From Heterocephalus glaber (Eukaryota; Chordata; Mammalia; Rodentia; Bathyergidae): a stretch of DNA of 64,000 nt. A program made the translations under genes and the position numbers. Position 1 is the stretch's first letter, and each line of letters starts with the position of its first letter. Below, in pieces: positions 23,119-34,190 of the stretch. The stretch lies in the NCBI RefSeq assembly GCF_000247695.1, contig NW_004624848.1, positions 503,251 to 567,250 of the forward strand, read 5' to 3'. Under the pieces are notes generated by a model. That model worked only from the letters and a program-made list of their open reading frames with translations. It was not told where the DNA came from and ran no database searches.

Positions 23119-23205
23119 GATTGAGGATGTAGCTTAGTGGTAGAATGCTTGCTTAGCATACACGATGCCATAGGTTTGATCCCCAGCACCGAAAAGGAAA
23201 AAAAT
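23119..23205 (+). mobile_element. ID SINE, sense
   Basis: tRNA-derived: 'ggatgtagcttagtggtaga' (A box), 'gcttgcttagcata', 'aggtttgatccccagcacc' (B box), then an A-rich tail. Nested in the antisense L1. Confidence 0.9.
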
Positions 23206-23214
23206 AAATCAATA

Positions 23215-23450
23215 AAAATGATACTCTAACTTTCCTCATTTTCAATTTCCAAAGTTCTCCATTTTCCTCTAATCTGAGTCTACTGACTAATTCATCCAGA
23301 ATAATGTTATTAACTATGGTGATGATAAAGGATATAGTTACTTTATTTTTTATTTCAACCAAGATGATATTAATATTTCCCAATTCATCATGATCGACAT
23401 GATTAAAATGTCCTTTTATTTCCACATTATTGAAAATATTCATAATTATC
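23215..23450 (-). mobile_element. Old L1 ORF2 fragment, antisense (right of ID)
   Basis: Continues the L1 split by the ID element: 'agaataatgttattaactat', 'ggatatagttactttatt' and similar text correspond to antisense ORF2. Confidence 0.5.
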
Positions 23451-24656
23451 CCAGATTTTTGATGTTTCCTTTCCTATCTATGAATATTACTATACGATTT
23501 TCCTCATTTAATTAATATTGAAAATTACAATATATAGAGTGTGATGTACCATGTACAGGTGCAAATTCCCTATGGTGAGTGTTACCATTATGTATGCTTA
23601 AAATGTACTGATAAATGTTTTGCTAGATTAAAAAATTATAATATAGATATAGTACTAACACTGAACCGTCTTTGCATTTTTAGAAAAAGTAATACTTCCC
23701 ATGATGCATTATTATTTTAATGTGCTAGAATATTCTATTTGCTATTATTTTTATATCTGTAATCATTAAGAATGATTTCTACTTAGCTTTCCTATCCTAC
23801 TATTGCTTTTGACTTCTGGGTTGTATTATAATTATTTCTTAAAGAGTGTTTTAGTTATTTTCATTTTTCTCTTGTATTTTTGAGTGCTATAAATAGCACT
23901 GTAATCATTTTTTCTTTTCAGGTTTGGGACAAAGCACTATGAAGTTGCTTGAACTTTTGATTTTGGGGAAAAATAACTTCATAATGATATTTCAGATTAA
24001 CAATATTAATTTGGTAATATTGTATAGCACTTTTGTTTCTATTTTAAGTAAACTTTTCTCAGAAAATTATTTCATAGAAATCTGAATTGTCTCCAATCAG
24101 AGTTGGGTAAAATATTCTCTCAAGATTCTGTTAATTTCCTTGTTATTGTTGTTTTCACAAAAACAATCGAATATTTTTATATTTGTATGTTTACAGATTT
24201 CTTGATATGATTTTAACAATTTATGTATTTGGTTATATCTTAATGAAAAACAATTCTTAGACATTTTTATTCTATTAACTTGACTGTTAATATTTAAAAA
24301 CCTCTGTTTCTATTTAGCAGCTCCATCCATTTACTTTCCAAAGGATAGCTTATTTTTGTACCAAACTGTAAAGACAAATGCTGCATATATTTATTTTCCT
24401 GTTTTGTGTATTATGGTGGTGTTTATAGTATATATTTCCTCAGACCATTGCTTTCATTGCATTGAGTGTTTGTTCAGAGCTTGCTACTTCAGCATTAACT
24501 TGCATTTTTGTGATATTATTTCCACATGCTAAATATATTTGTCATACTTGTTTTTACTTAAACAAATTAGCCTTAAAATAATTTAGTTACTTTGGAGGAA
24601 CTCTATATAATTATCAAGTAAAAATGTACTTATCTGACATGATAGGGTACCATATA
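23451..24656. other. Very AT-rich DNA, probably more ancient L1
   Basis: No gene. Segments near 24300-24480 ('tttatagtatatatttcctc') again hint at antisense L1 ORF2 but are too worn for a firm call. Ends at the assembly gap. Confidence 0.35.
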
Positions 24657-24756
24657 NNNNNNNNNNNNNNNNNNNNNNNNNNNNNNNNNNNNNNNNNNNN
24701 NNNNNNNNNNNNNNNNNNNNNNNNNNNNNNNNNNNNNNNNNNNNNNNNNNNNNNNN
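24657..24756. other. Assembly gap of 100 N
   Basis: Exactly 100 undetermined bases, the conventional placeholder for a gap of unknown length. Flanks are AT-rich. Translations crossing it are meaningless. Confidence 1.
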
Positions 24757-25484
24757 TATGGATAGATACATATGGAAAAACCTTTTTATTTTCATATGAA
24801 GAAGCATTTTCATTACAAGGAAAAATGATAATATAGAAAAGAATTTGCCTCAGTTCTAAGTTTGACGTATTTGTGTTCTCTCTTGCTTAGCTGACTTGAA
24901 TATCCTTAGACTGAGAATAATGACTTCTCTTCTAACCACCATCTTCGAAGTTGGAAGCATACCGTGTCTTGCTGCTGGCCCACCTACATTGTGCATGGCT
25001 TGAGGATGCTGGACTCTGCCCTGCCAGAGCAAGGAACAGGGCATTACCTGAAAGCTGTATGTGTCCATAGATTCCTAAAGGTAGTTAAGTTGGATTGAAT
25101 GACATTCTGATGGGAATGGGAAAAATAAACCATTCTGGGTACATGTTACTTTATTCACTTTGATGATAACCCAAGGATTTTAAGTTCTGTATCCCTCAAA
25201 TACTTAGTTAACTCTCTTGCATTATGATTTGGCTCTGTACAGGTCTGACATTACAACAGAAAGCCATACAGGGCTAAGTGATAGCTTGTGTCTTTTGGTT
25301 GAAAGTTTTTTCTTTTTTTTGACATTTCCTTGTACAGTTTCACTGAGTGTGTGTGGCAGGACTGTCTTGATATGTGCATTCTCTGTTCTTGTTTATCCCA
25401 TACCTCATCCTGATATGAGGAACCAGGCAACAACAATGATAAAAGCCAAGGTACTGATGACTGATGTACTGGCATTATTTTATG
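24757..25484. other. Intergenic DNA, nothing recognised
   Basis: No repeat or gene I can name. Frames of 70-108 codons overlap on both strands without similarity. Confidence 0.4.
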
Positions 25485-25544
25485 TTTTACATTTAAGCCC
25501 ATTCAATCTCTGCAGCAAACCTATGAGACAAGGACTGCTGTGAT
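25485..25544 (+). mobile_element. MIR-like fragment
   Basis: 'tctgcagcaaacctatgaga' resembles the MIR/L2 'acaaccctatgagg' box. Short and diverged. Confidence 0.35.
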
Positions 25545-26010
25545 GGTAGGCAGAACAATGATATCCCAAAGATGCCCAACCCTTAACATCTCAACCATGA
25601 AATGTGTTATATTACATGGAAAAGGGGAATAAAACGTTTTGAATGGAATTGAGAATGCTAACCTGTTCTTAAATACAGAGAACATCCTGGAAAATCCAGG
25701 TGAGCTTAATGTAATCTCAAGGATTCTTAAACTGCAGAAGAGAGGCAGAAGGACAGGGTCAGAGAGAAGTGAAGCTCTACACTACACACTTTGGAGATGG
25801 AGGAGGAAGTACAGGTAGGAGGATGCAGGCAGCCAGCAGCAGTGAGGGAAGACAACATGAGCAGGAGTCAGGTTTTGGTGAGTTTGCTCTTCCAGGGTGC
25901 AGGCCCCACAAGCTGTGTTTTTGCAGGAGAGCTGGGACAGCTCTTCTACCTGGGCACTGATTCTGTCCATGAAGTCTCCACCATCATGACCCAGCTATTT
26001 CCGAAAGGCT
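25545..26010 (+). repeat. MLT1-type LTR (ERVL-MaLR)
   Basis: Follows the MLT1 order: 'caatgatatcccaaagatgc', 'gtgttatattacatggaaaa', 'catcctggaaaatccaggtg', 'agcttaatgtaatctcaagg', then 'tttggagatggagga'. The 3' end is less certain. Confidence 0.7.
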
Positions 26011-26255
26011 CCATCTCCTAATATCATGTTAGGCATCAGGATTCTACATCTGAATTGGGGAAAACGTGATTAAGGAGAAGTGGAGACCAGAAGGCTGTGT
26101 GGGATGATCTATGTGAAAAAGGAAAGTTGGATTTGGTGAGTGCTCTGTGCATGAGCAGAAATAACACACTGAACTCCATCAATGTGTCCAATTAATCTGC
26201 GTCAATAAACTTTTTCAAATGTGGAATGAAAAATTTACGTGGGTTAAAAATTAAA

Positions 26256-26274
26256 TTATATATATATATATATA
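26256..26274. repeat. (TA)n microsatellite
   Basis: Perfect TA run of about 19 bases. Confidence 0.9.
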
Positions 26275-26284
26275 TGGCAAACAT

Positions 26285-27480
26285 CAACAGGAAATGTACA
26301 AATGATAAACTAAAAATGTGCTGTTATCACAAAAAAGGGCCATAAGAGAAGAACAGAGGGGAAAAAGATGTGAGATATATGGAAAAAATGTGAATAAAAC
26401 CACAATAGTGACTGCTGTCAGTATAAAGTATATGCCCCAGTCGAAAGGTATAGATTCCCAATTATAAAAGAAAAAGGCGATCCAATCCTCTACTTTATAT
26501 GAGAGAAATACTTTAGAGCTAAAGACATAAGTAAATTGAAAGTAAAAAGATGGAAAAAGACACAGCATCCAAACAGTAGCTGCAAGGAAGCTGGAGAGGC
26601 TGGTTTAGTGTTGAAGTAGACGTTAAAAGAAGAAATAATACTAAAGACAGAGAGTGACTTTTCCTGCTGATAAAATGCCCAATGTACGAGTGAGCTTTAG
26701 CATTTCTAAATGCATAGGTACACAGAACAGAATCCCTATTAAATTAGACAAAAACTTACAGAATTGTACAGAAACTATCCTACTCTGCAAGTGTGGGTGG
26801 TGATCTCAATACTCTTTTTCTCAGTAATTGACAAGGAACTAAAGTTAAAAGAAACAAGGATACACAGGAGTTAAACAACCTAAAATCCAACCTGACCCTG
26901 ACATACAGAGAAACTTTCCGCTCAACAGTAGCTCAATCCATACTCGTCTTAGTGAGTGTGGATCATTCTCCAGAATCAACCTTATGCTTTGACATAAGAC
27001 ATGTTTTAATGACTTAACAATGGTCTGAAATCCTACTATGTGTATTCGCCAGCCACAACAGTGTAAGTTGGTGGGGGAAAGTGGGTGGTGGTTGGAAGGG
27101 GACCTTTGCTTAGTGATAAATTTATAACCTCAAGTACTTATAGTTGAAAGGAAGAAAGACCAAAAATCAATAATCACAGCTTCTGCTTTAAGAAGCTAGG
27201 AAAATTAGAGCAGCAATCCAATAGCAAAAAAAATAAGATGGAAACTAATAAAATCATGGTGGAAATCAAAGAAATAGAAAAGAGGAAAAACACCAGAGAA
27301 AAATCAATGAAGCCAAAAATCAACTTTTTTTTTTTTTTTTAGAAAACCCAACACAGTTCATAATTAGGAAAGTAAAGCAGAAAAAGAAGACTCACCATTA
27401 GAATGTTGACTACAGTCTCACCTCTGGCAGATATAGATTATAAGTACTAGTAAAACTTCAAAGATAAATTTGGAAATCCA
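26285..27480 (+). mobile_element. L1M ORF2 remnant, sense, fragmented
   Basis: 'ctcagtaattgacaaggaac', 'aaaagaaacaaggatacaca', 'caacctgaccctgacataca' and 'aaagaaatagaaaagaggaa...aaaatcaatgaagcc' follow the endonuclease/early reverse-transcriptase portion of mammal-wide L1 in sense order, with a loss between about 27010 and 27130. A poly-T run at 27325-27342 interrupts it. The left limit is uncertain. Confidence 0.65.
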
Positions 27481-27699
27481 AGATTGGTGGTCACCGATGT
27501 CTCATATTTCATTTGGAACATTAGGTGGTGTTAGTCAAAGAGCTCTTCCCTATGCCCTCACGGAGTGGAGGCAGTAGAATAGCTATGGTTTCATGGGGTG
27601 TCAGTGGAGAAGGAGCCTAAAGAAAGCTCAGTCTCCAGAGCATGCAACAGAGCTCTAGAACATTCAAATTTTCTGGGTACCTTCAAACAGTTTGGAACC
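27481..27699. other. Short intergenic stretch
   Basis: Nothing recognised. Confidence 0.4.
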
Positions 27700-28110
27700 T
27701 AAGAAGCAATTAGCAAGAAGATTAGACAGTTGGGCTCCAGAATGTCTGCGGAAGGCCCATGTGTTACGGTCTTGTTCCCCCGCCTGAAGCTCTTGGAAGG
27801 GGATGGAAGCGTTAAGAGCTGCAGCCTGAGGAATGCTTTTAGATCACTGCTGTGTGCTCCAGAAGGGCACTGTGGGCCCAGGCCGTTCCTCCCTCTCATC
27901 CCCAGGGATGAGGTAAGTGATTTAGGCAACCAAAGAGTGAGCTCCTCCCTTGGGCCCAGAGCAACAGGGCCCATTAGTCACAGGCTGCAGCCTCCAGCTG
28001 GGAGCCAAACTAAACCTCTTCCCTTGCGGTGCTGGACCTCAGGTCTCCGTCAGAGGGATGGAAAGTTGAGTGGCACAGACTTTGTGGAGGATGCAGGGAG
28101 ATTGTTTTGC
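27700..28110 (+). repeat. Probable MaLR-type LTR, sense
   Basis: 'agagcaacagggcccattag' and 'gagccaaactaaacctcttc' fit the 3' half of the MaLR-type LTRs in this window. The 5' half is GC-rich and open in two directions (129 codons plus, 91 codons minus) without resembling a protein. Confidence 0.5.
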
Positions 28111-28234
28111 CTGTGGTAAAGACACAGTCCATATATTTAAGTTGTTTGAATGCAAAGACAGAAATTGGATCATAATGGACCAATTCTCCTTGTTTTCCAA
28201 GGAGTGCTGAGATGTAGCAATGCAATATTTAGCA

Positions 28235-28400
28235 TTAGGGAAACAGATTCTAGCATAGAATCCCAGGTTCTGGGACCACTGCGGCTATTCTGAGTTTCCT
28301 TTCTGTAAAATAAGGCCAACTACTATCTCCTTCCCTCTATTTCTACAAAGCAATAATGTCAGTCTGATGCTTATATGATATGAAATGCATGAAAAGATTT
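28235..28400 (+). mobile_element. MIR SINE
   Basis: 'aatcccaggttctgggacca', 'tgagtttcctttctgtaaaa' and 'taaggccaactactatctcc' match MIR order, including the conserved 'cctcatctgtaaaatgg' box in worn form. Confidence 0.7.
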
Positions 28401-28820
28401 GCAATACTGCACAATATTTTGTAAATATTGTAAAATATTAATTTTGCTATAAGTTAATCATTGTTCATTTGGAGCTAAGGGATTTTGTTGGTAATGTTCC
28501 CACTTGACTTTTACTTTTTCTCCAGCTTATAAATTTTTGAAAGTTTTACAAATTCTTACAGAAATGTACTATTTTACAGTTTCTTCATAAAAACAAAAAT
28601 GACCGGGGAGATTGTACACTTTGTTAAATTCTGTGAATTCTTATTTCTTCATAAACCTGTGCTAGACCTGACATATGACAATAAGCTCATCCTTTTCTGA
28701 AATTTGTTTTATTGAAATTTGGGTCTTTTCACAGTTACAGTGATGGCGTCTTCTCCTCTTACCCTTCAGAATATTCTTTCAGGTAATTCATACTAAAATA
28801 CAAATGCTTGAAAGTGGCTT
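28401..28820. other. AT-rich intergenic DNA
   Basis: Nothing recognised. Confidence 0.4.
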
Positions 28821-29007
28821 TAAGCCAAGTACAGTCCTTGCACCTGTAATTGCAGCACTGAGAGAGGCTGAGACAGGAGGATCAAAAGTTTGAGTCCCAC
28901 CTGGGCAGCTGAGGAAGAACCTGTCTAGAAATAAAAAGGAAAGCACTGTGTATGTAGCTCAGTAGTTGAGCACCACTGGGTTCAACCCAGAGTCCCAGGA
29001 CCTCAAG
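28821..29007 (+). mobile_element. B1-ID dimer SINE, sense
   Basis: B1 half: 'gcacctgtaattgcagcact', 'ggctgagacaggaggatcaa', 'acctgggcagctgaggaaga'. ID half: 'tatgtagctcagtagttgag' and 'gggttcaacccagagtccca'. The tail continues into the purine tract at 29008. Confidence 0.85.
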
Positions 29008-29095
29008 ATGAAGGAGAAGAAGGGAGGAGGAGAGGAAGGAAAAGAAATGGAGATGAAGGAGGAGGAGGAAAAGAAGAAAAATAAATAATAAAAAA
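29008..29095. repeat. Purine-rich (GGA/GAA)n tail tract
   Basis: About 88 bases almost purely A and G at the 3' end of the B1-ID dimer, grading into an A-rich end. It reads as an expanded SINE tail. Confidence 0.85.
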
Positions 29096-29149
29096 CCAGC
29101 CTTATGGGAGAGCTGTGAGTGTCAGTGGGATGGAGAGGAGCAGGATTGA

Positions 29150-29300
29150 TATTTAGTAGATATCAAAGTCTCCACAAACTTCACCAACCCACAGAGACCC
29201 CGATTTAGTAATTCGAGGGCGGGGCTTGGACACCTGCACTTTTCAATGAGTCGTTTAAACACCGATCTATACCCTACGCGGAATCGATGATCTGGGGATG
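29150..29300 (+). mobile_element. MER5A-type DNA transposon (hAT-Charlie) fragment
   Basis: 'ccgatttagtaattcgaggg' and 'ggggcttggacacctgcac' correspond to the MER5A core (the 'gattcagtaggtctggggtg...gaatttgcatttc' region). Confidence 0.6.
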
Positions 29301-30689
29301 AAGTCTCAGCTGTGTGTGCGGGATTGGAAGGACATGCTGGTCTGCCAGGCACACTTTCCTCACACCGTGGAGACCGGGGCTTGCCATCCTCAAAGCTGTC
29401 AGCACACACGCCCTCTATGACATCTGATGGCTCCAAACAACACAGGAAACACATATTCACACAGTACACCGATGTTTTATTGTTCATCTTGGCTTTCCCT
29501 GCTTATACCTTTATTTATCTCAGTAAAATTATTAATGTTGAAAAGCAGCCAATTATTTACCAAATATAACTCAAGGTAAGCTCTGTTTTTGCCCTTCACT
29601 GAATTACTTCTTCCTCAGGGGTTAAATCTGATGGATATGTGATTTTCTTAGAAAACAAAAACAAATATGAAACCTTTTTAAGTCTCTTAATAAGTTTGAT
29701 CTACACTCAGGCTTGGAAAATGTAACACTTTGTAAAACATAAAATCTATGAAATAGGAATTTTTATTTTAACAAATAAATATAATAATCATTTATCTTCC
29801 ATAAAATGCACATTTATCAGCTGGCTTTTAAGTGTCAAGCTGTATTCCAGACGTTTGCGCATCTAATATTTCAATAAGTTCTTGTTAGAAATGCGATTCA
29901 GTAGATTAAAACAATAACAAAACTCCTCAAGTCAATATTAGCTGCTGTAATTTGGAAAGAATGCAAACTAGCAGTGTTGCTATGCTGAAGTTGGAGATGT
30001 AGCTTCAATAGCTACTGTTTTGCAAAGGCCTTCTCACAGTCCTTTTCTGAAAAATCACCATAACTGTCTTGTTGCTGATTGGTTTGGGAAGTAGTAAGGA
30101 AGGGTAGTGAAGAGCAGACAGAATGTTCCATTTTCTATAGTAGTTATTCTAGACTGTGGTACAATGCCAGCAGAATAACTTCAAATAGTCAAAGTCCCTC
30201 AGAAGATATTGTCCAGGGCCACAATGGAGTGTGTGTGTTGGGAGGAAATTGAGTCTCATTCTGGATCTTAGCGTTAGGAATGCAGAGGTGTTGGGTTCCC
30301 TTCAACTGACTGCTTTCCGTATTTGCAATGCACAAATCATGAGATGAGGATCTTAGGAGTAGGGTCTTGGAATTACTGCGTTAAAGTTCCTCGGCTGGTC
30401 CCTGTGCAGCCTTGGGTATTTAGGCATCTGGAAATTCTTCAAATGTTTTATTTTAAACTCAATCAAGAATAGGGATATAATGATAGAGCATATGTCAGAA
30501 ATCCTAAGATCCCTTCTTTCTTCCTTGGAGCCAAAACCTAACTTCATTGTACAACTTCCACTTTAACCTCGTGGCTCCTGGCGTTGATTCACAGCACAGT
30601 CACAGCGAGGGCGGAAGGTGTTTCTCAAGAGACCATGTGGGAACCAGAGTTGGGGAGGAATTAAACTCGGTGTTTGTTCTTGTTCACAT
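29301..30689. other. Intergenic DNA with a MIR fragment
   Basis: 29815-29900 ('cttttaagtgtcaagctgta', 'ctaatatttcaataag') looks like the 3' part of MIR. The rest is unassigned. No coding frame is supported. Confidence 0.4.
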
Positions 30690-31325
30690 CCTTGAGATTA
30701 AAAAGGGGGTTAGATTATAAAGAAAGAATGGGCCGCCTGTACTTCCTCTTGCATTATGGAATCCAAGATCTGATACAAAAAGTAAACATCATAGACGCCT
30801 TGTCCAAATGCTAATTTGGCTTATACATGCCCTGTCTAGGTGACCTAGTTGAATTTCTCCCCTATCCGAACCTTATGCTCCTTTGATGACAGAATCTCTG
30901 ACGCCGGAGGCAGCCTCTGGGACTAGCTCAAACTGTGTGGGCCCAAGATCCTCAGAGCGACCCCAGACAGCGTCTAACACCATTACAACCCCACCTCAAT
31001 GCCAAACACCCCCAGGAGCCATGATAGTTGGTAGTTGCCATGACAACGACCAGAAAGAGCCATAAAACGAAGTGACACCTGAATTTCCGAAAAATTTTTA
31101 CCTCGCCCCAGAAAAACGTGAAAAACTAACTTCATTAGTCTGTCCCTCACTTCATTGTTTTTAAAACCTTATATCTATAGCCTCCTACCCCCAGCAGGCT
31201 GAGTAGTTCACTTTTGAGTTTATCTGCCACATGGACTCTTGGCCAAGAAGAAGTCTCCTTCGCTGCTCAATCAGCTGTCACTTATTGGTTCCACAAGTCC
31301 CAGAGGGGAAACGATCCAGTAACAC
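30690..31325 (+). repeat. ERV1 (gamma-like) LTR, probably solo
   Basis: U3 has the 'gttgccatgacaacgaccag' box typical of MER4-like gamma LTRs, followed by 'gtgacacctgaatttccg' and 'ttaaaaccttatatctatag' in the promoter area. R/U5-like text follows: 'gagtagttcacttttgagtt' and 'gactcttggcc'. The ends are approximate, and no internal viral genes are seen beside it. A 60-codon frame at 30883 is part of U3. Confidence 0.6.
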
Positions 31326-31537
31326 AGGGCCCATGCAGGAACAGAGGAGCCAAGAGGTTAAAAGGTTTCTCCAAAATTACATATAGTTAACTGCTTTCTT
31401 CTTAATGAAAATGGCTTAGGGTTTAACCCGCAATCTTTTTAAATATTTTGCATTTATATAACAGTTATCCATTTCTCTGCCACTCTGCAGCTCACACTGC
31501 AGCAGAAAGGTGCATCTCTCTTGCTCTCCTCCCTTCG

Positions 31538-31539
31538 TT

Positions 31540-31608
<69 letters not shown>

Positions 31609-31690
31609 TTTCCTTCCTTCCTTCCTTTCTTGCCCTTCCTTCTTTCCTCCCCCTCCCTCCTTCCTTTCTCTCTCTCTCTCTCTTTTCTTT
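31538..31690. repeat. (TTTC)n-(CCTT)n pyrimidine microsatellite
   Basis: About 68 bases of near-perfect TTTC units (31538-31605), then TTCC units and a TC run. It abuts the antisense ID element at 31700, on the tail side. Frames through it encode only Phe/Leu/Ser or Lys/Glu/Arg runs. Confidence 0.95.
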
Positions 31691-31699
31691 GTCTTCTGC

Positions 31700-31772
31700 T
31701 CCAGTGCTAAGGATGAAGCCCGGGGTGGGGTTAGGGTTAGGCAAATGCTCTACTGCTGAGCTCCCCCTCCAA
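31700..31772 (-). mobile_element. ID SINE, antisense
   Basis: 'ccagtgctaaggatgaagcc' and 'gcaaatgctctactgctgag' are the complement of an ID body. The TTAGGGTTAGG inside is a chance variation rather than telomeric sequence. Confidence 0.75.
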
Positions 31773-33309
31773 CTCATGTCCTTTTGAAAAGCAACAAAAT
31801 CCAGGCTTTTCAGTTGCTCCTCTGTAGTGATCTGTACATGGTGTATAATCTTTACAGACAAGGAATAGAAATTCTCACTTCTTATTTTTTAACCCGAGCC
31901 AGATTTTAAAAACAAGACCAATAACAAATGACAGTTAAACTTCAGGCTTACATGCAGAATGCCTTCATTACTGCCCATTTGGCTTTCTTTTATGCACAAA
32001 AGCAAGTTTATGTCATTTGATATCATTATTTTTCATCCTAACTCCTAGCACTTTGATTATCAATTGTTGGGCATATTCGTTGCCTTGATGCCAGCCAAAT
32101 TCAAGCTGAGAAAACTAATATAAAACATTGAATGTAGGAATAGAATTTACACTTGAATGAAAGTAACATACTTTTCAATTATTTTAGCTCCTGATTTATT
32201 GAAAGGTCAAAGGAAAATTCTCGTAAACGTTTAAAAATGATAGTGAAAAATATATCAATAGTCTTAAATCTTACATTACCTTTAAATATATCTATGAAGA
32301 TAATTTGCATCCACTACAGAAAAGCAGTATTTTTAATAAGTAAAAGAGCTGATTTTCTGCCTCAGCCTCCTGGAATGCTAGAGTTACAGGCATATACCAC
32401 CACACCTGGCCTGTTCTGTTTTTTAAGACTGTTTTCTTCTCTATTTTTTCTCATTTTGACTGATAAACAACTTAAAAAGGAAAATCAAGTTAAAAAAACA
32501 CTTTTATCTTGCCTATCACTATGTTTGAAAAACTTCAGGGTCTTTATTATAAGTCAGTCCTTAGTAGGAGAATATTTTATTCTTCTTATCTCTTTAATTT
32601 TTATTAAATTATTCTTTTAGACTCAATAGATATATTCAGAAATTAAGTACACTTAGAAAACTAATAGTTTTGAAAAATATTAGTTCAGTATTTCAAACAA
32701 AATACCAAATGGGACTTTTTGGTGAATCAAGGTAGAGACAACTTTTAGTTTTACACATTAATTCATTCAACAAACATTCACTGGGTTCTTCCTAGGTAGC
32801 CTGTCTTCTATGTAATATTATGTACCTTGGAAAAACTTTTTACATCTATTGATTTAAGAAAAATACTTTCAAGTAGTTAATGAATTTATAGAGTTTAAAA
32901 GTCCAAATGATACAAAATGACCTGCATGTAGATAAATCATCCTCATCCCTCTTGTTATCAGCCTTCATTGACCAAACTCTTCAAGGGGAATCATGGTTGT
33001 TATATTCCTGTGAAACTTATTAGTTTTTACAGAAATACAGACACATGTAAATGTATATTATTATCCCTCTACACAAAAATAATATATTCTTACATATCTT
33101 GATTTGCTGTTGTTGTTTAACTATCTGGAGAATTTTGCCTATTGGAGTATAGAAACGGTGTGAGTTTTTCTTAAACCTTTATGTAAGTGTAATGTAATTT
33201 ATTTAACCAGTTCCCTTTAGATGGATATGACTGGTTGTCATTTAGTCTTATAATAACCAGAAGATTCAGCACTTGAACTTATGATTTAAAAGGCTTTTCT
33301 ACTCTAATC
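31773..33309. other. AT-rich intergenic DNA with a B1 fragment
   Basis: 32355-32415 holds an antisense B1 remnant ('ttctgcctcagcctcctgga', 'gagttacaggcatataccac'). Otherwise nothing could be named. The 127-codon frame at 32237-32620 runs through the B1 and is spurious. Confidence 0.55.
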
Positions 33310-33630
33310 TAAGGTTATCTTAGTCACTGTGACAGACTGTCAACGTGGTTGGCTTGGGAGAGGCTCAGGAAATAAGCAAAGCACTTTTTGGGGTGTGACT
33401 GGGTGGATCACGGAGCATGACCTTGGGTACTTTTTGGATCCCTTGCCCCTTCCTCTGTGGAGCTGGAACACCATGAACTGAGCAGCTTTTACTCCCACAT
33501 GCCTTTTCCCCATGATGTTTCTGCCTTGGAGACACAACCCACCATGGATTGACCCCTCTGAAATCGTGAGCCTAATTAAACCCATCCTCCTTTAAATTTC
33601 AGGTGTCAAGCATTATGTCTAAGAGTCAGG
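33310..33630 (+). repeat. MaLR-type LTR, sense
   Basis: Begins near 'ttatcttagtcactgtgaca' and continues 'gtggttggcttgggaga', 'ccatgatgtttctgcctt' and 'gagcctaattaaaccca'. It parallels 1395-1745 through its length, so the two are the same family. No internal region. Confidence 0.7.
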
Positions 33631-33634
33631 AAAG

Positions 33635-33835
33635 CTGTAGTCACGCAGCTCATAGCTGTTTCTCTCAGGGACAGGCTGCAGGCAGACGACCATCCCATAA
33701 CATAATGCAACTGAAAAATTCCTACAGCCTAGTGACGTCATAGCTGTTCTAATGTTGTAGCTCAATTTCTTACCAATGCGTTTGTGGTGAAGCTGTTATA
33801 AATAAGCCTACTGTGTTGGTAATAGTAAAAAATTA
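33635..33835 (+). repeat. Ancient interspersed repeat, left part (family not recalled)
   Basis: 'ataacataatgcaactgaaa', 'gtgacgtcatagctgttcta' and 'gcgtttgtggtgaagctgtt' match a repeat I know from other mammals by its 'tttgtggtgatgctggtgtaaacaaacctactg' text. It resumes at 34049 after a B1-ID insertion. A consensus CRE is embedded at 33733-33740. Confidence 0.5.
33733..33740. promoter_or_regulatory. Consensus CRE (TGACGTCA) in an old repeat
   Basis: Perfect 8-bp CREB/ATF site. It sits inside an ancient repeat with no gene nearby, so function is uncertain. Confidence 0.25.
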
Positions 33836-34048
33836 TGGCACAATCTGGACATGGTGGTGCATGACTATAATTCCAGCACTCTGGGAGGCCGAGGCAGGAG
33901 GATCTAAAGTTAGAGAGCAGCCTGAGTAAATTAGAAGTGTGGTGAGAAGCAGTCAGAAAATTAACAATGATACTAATAATAAAGGACTGGGGATGTAACT
34001 CTCTGCCAAGGCTCTGAGTTAAATTCCCAGCATTGAAAAAATAAAAAT
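33836..34048 (+). mobile_element. B1-ID dimer SINE, sense
   Basis: B1 half: 'ggacatggtggtgcatgact', 'ccagcactctgggaggccga', 'ggcaggaggatctaaagtt'. ID half: 'aggactggggatgtaactct' and 'gagttaaattcccagcattg', then an A-rich tail. It splits the older repeat around it. Confidence 0.9.
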
Positions 34049-34190
34049 AGCATGCACAAAGATATAATAATGTATATGCATAATACTTGGATGAAAAACA
34101 ACTGTGTTACAGGTGTATATGCTTCTTATCATTATTTAGATGATACTTCTATTTGTACAAAAAAGTTTCTTGCAAAATAGTGCTCTGTGT
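34049..34190 (+). repeat. Ancient interspersed repeat, right part
   Basis: 'gtatatgcataatacttgga' and 'cttcttatcattatttagat' continue the repeat interrupted at 33836. Confidence 0.4.

Noticed and set aside
24583..24836. Frames spanning the N run
   Set aside because: They translate unknown bases across an assembly gap.
30883..31065. 60-codon frame in GC-rich text
   Set aside because: Lies in the U3 part of an ERV1-like LTR and has no similarity to a viral or host protein.
31727..31740. Telomere-like TTAGGGTTAGG
   Set aside because: Only about two units inside an ID element; not an interstitial telomeric array.
31454..31861. Frames of 66-135 codons over the TTTC tract
   Set aside because: Pure simple-repeat translation (Phe-Leu-Ser or Lys-Glu-Arg).
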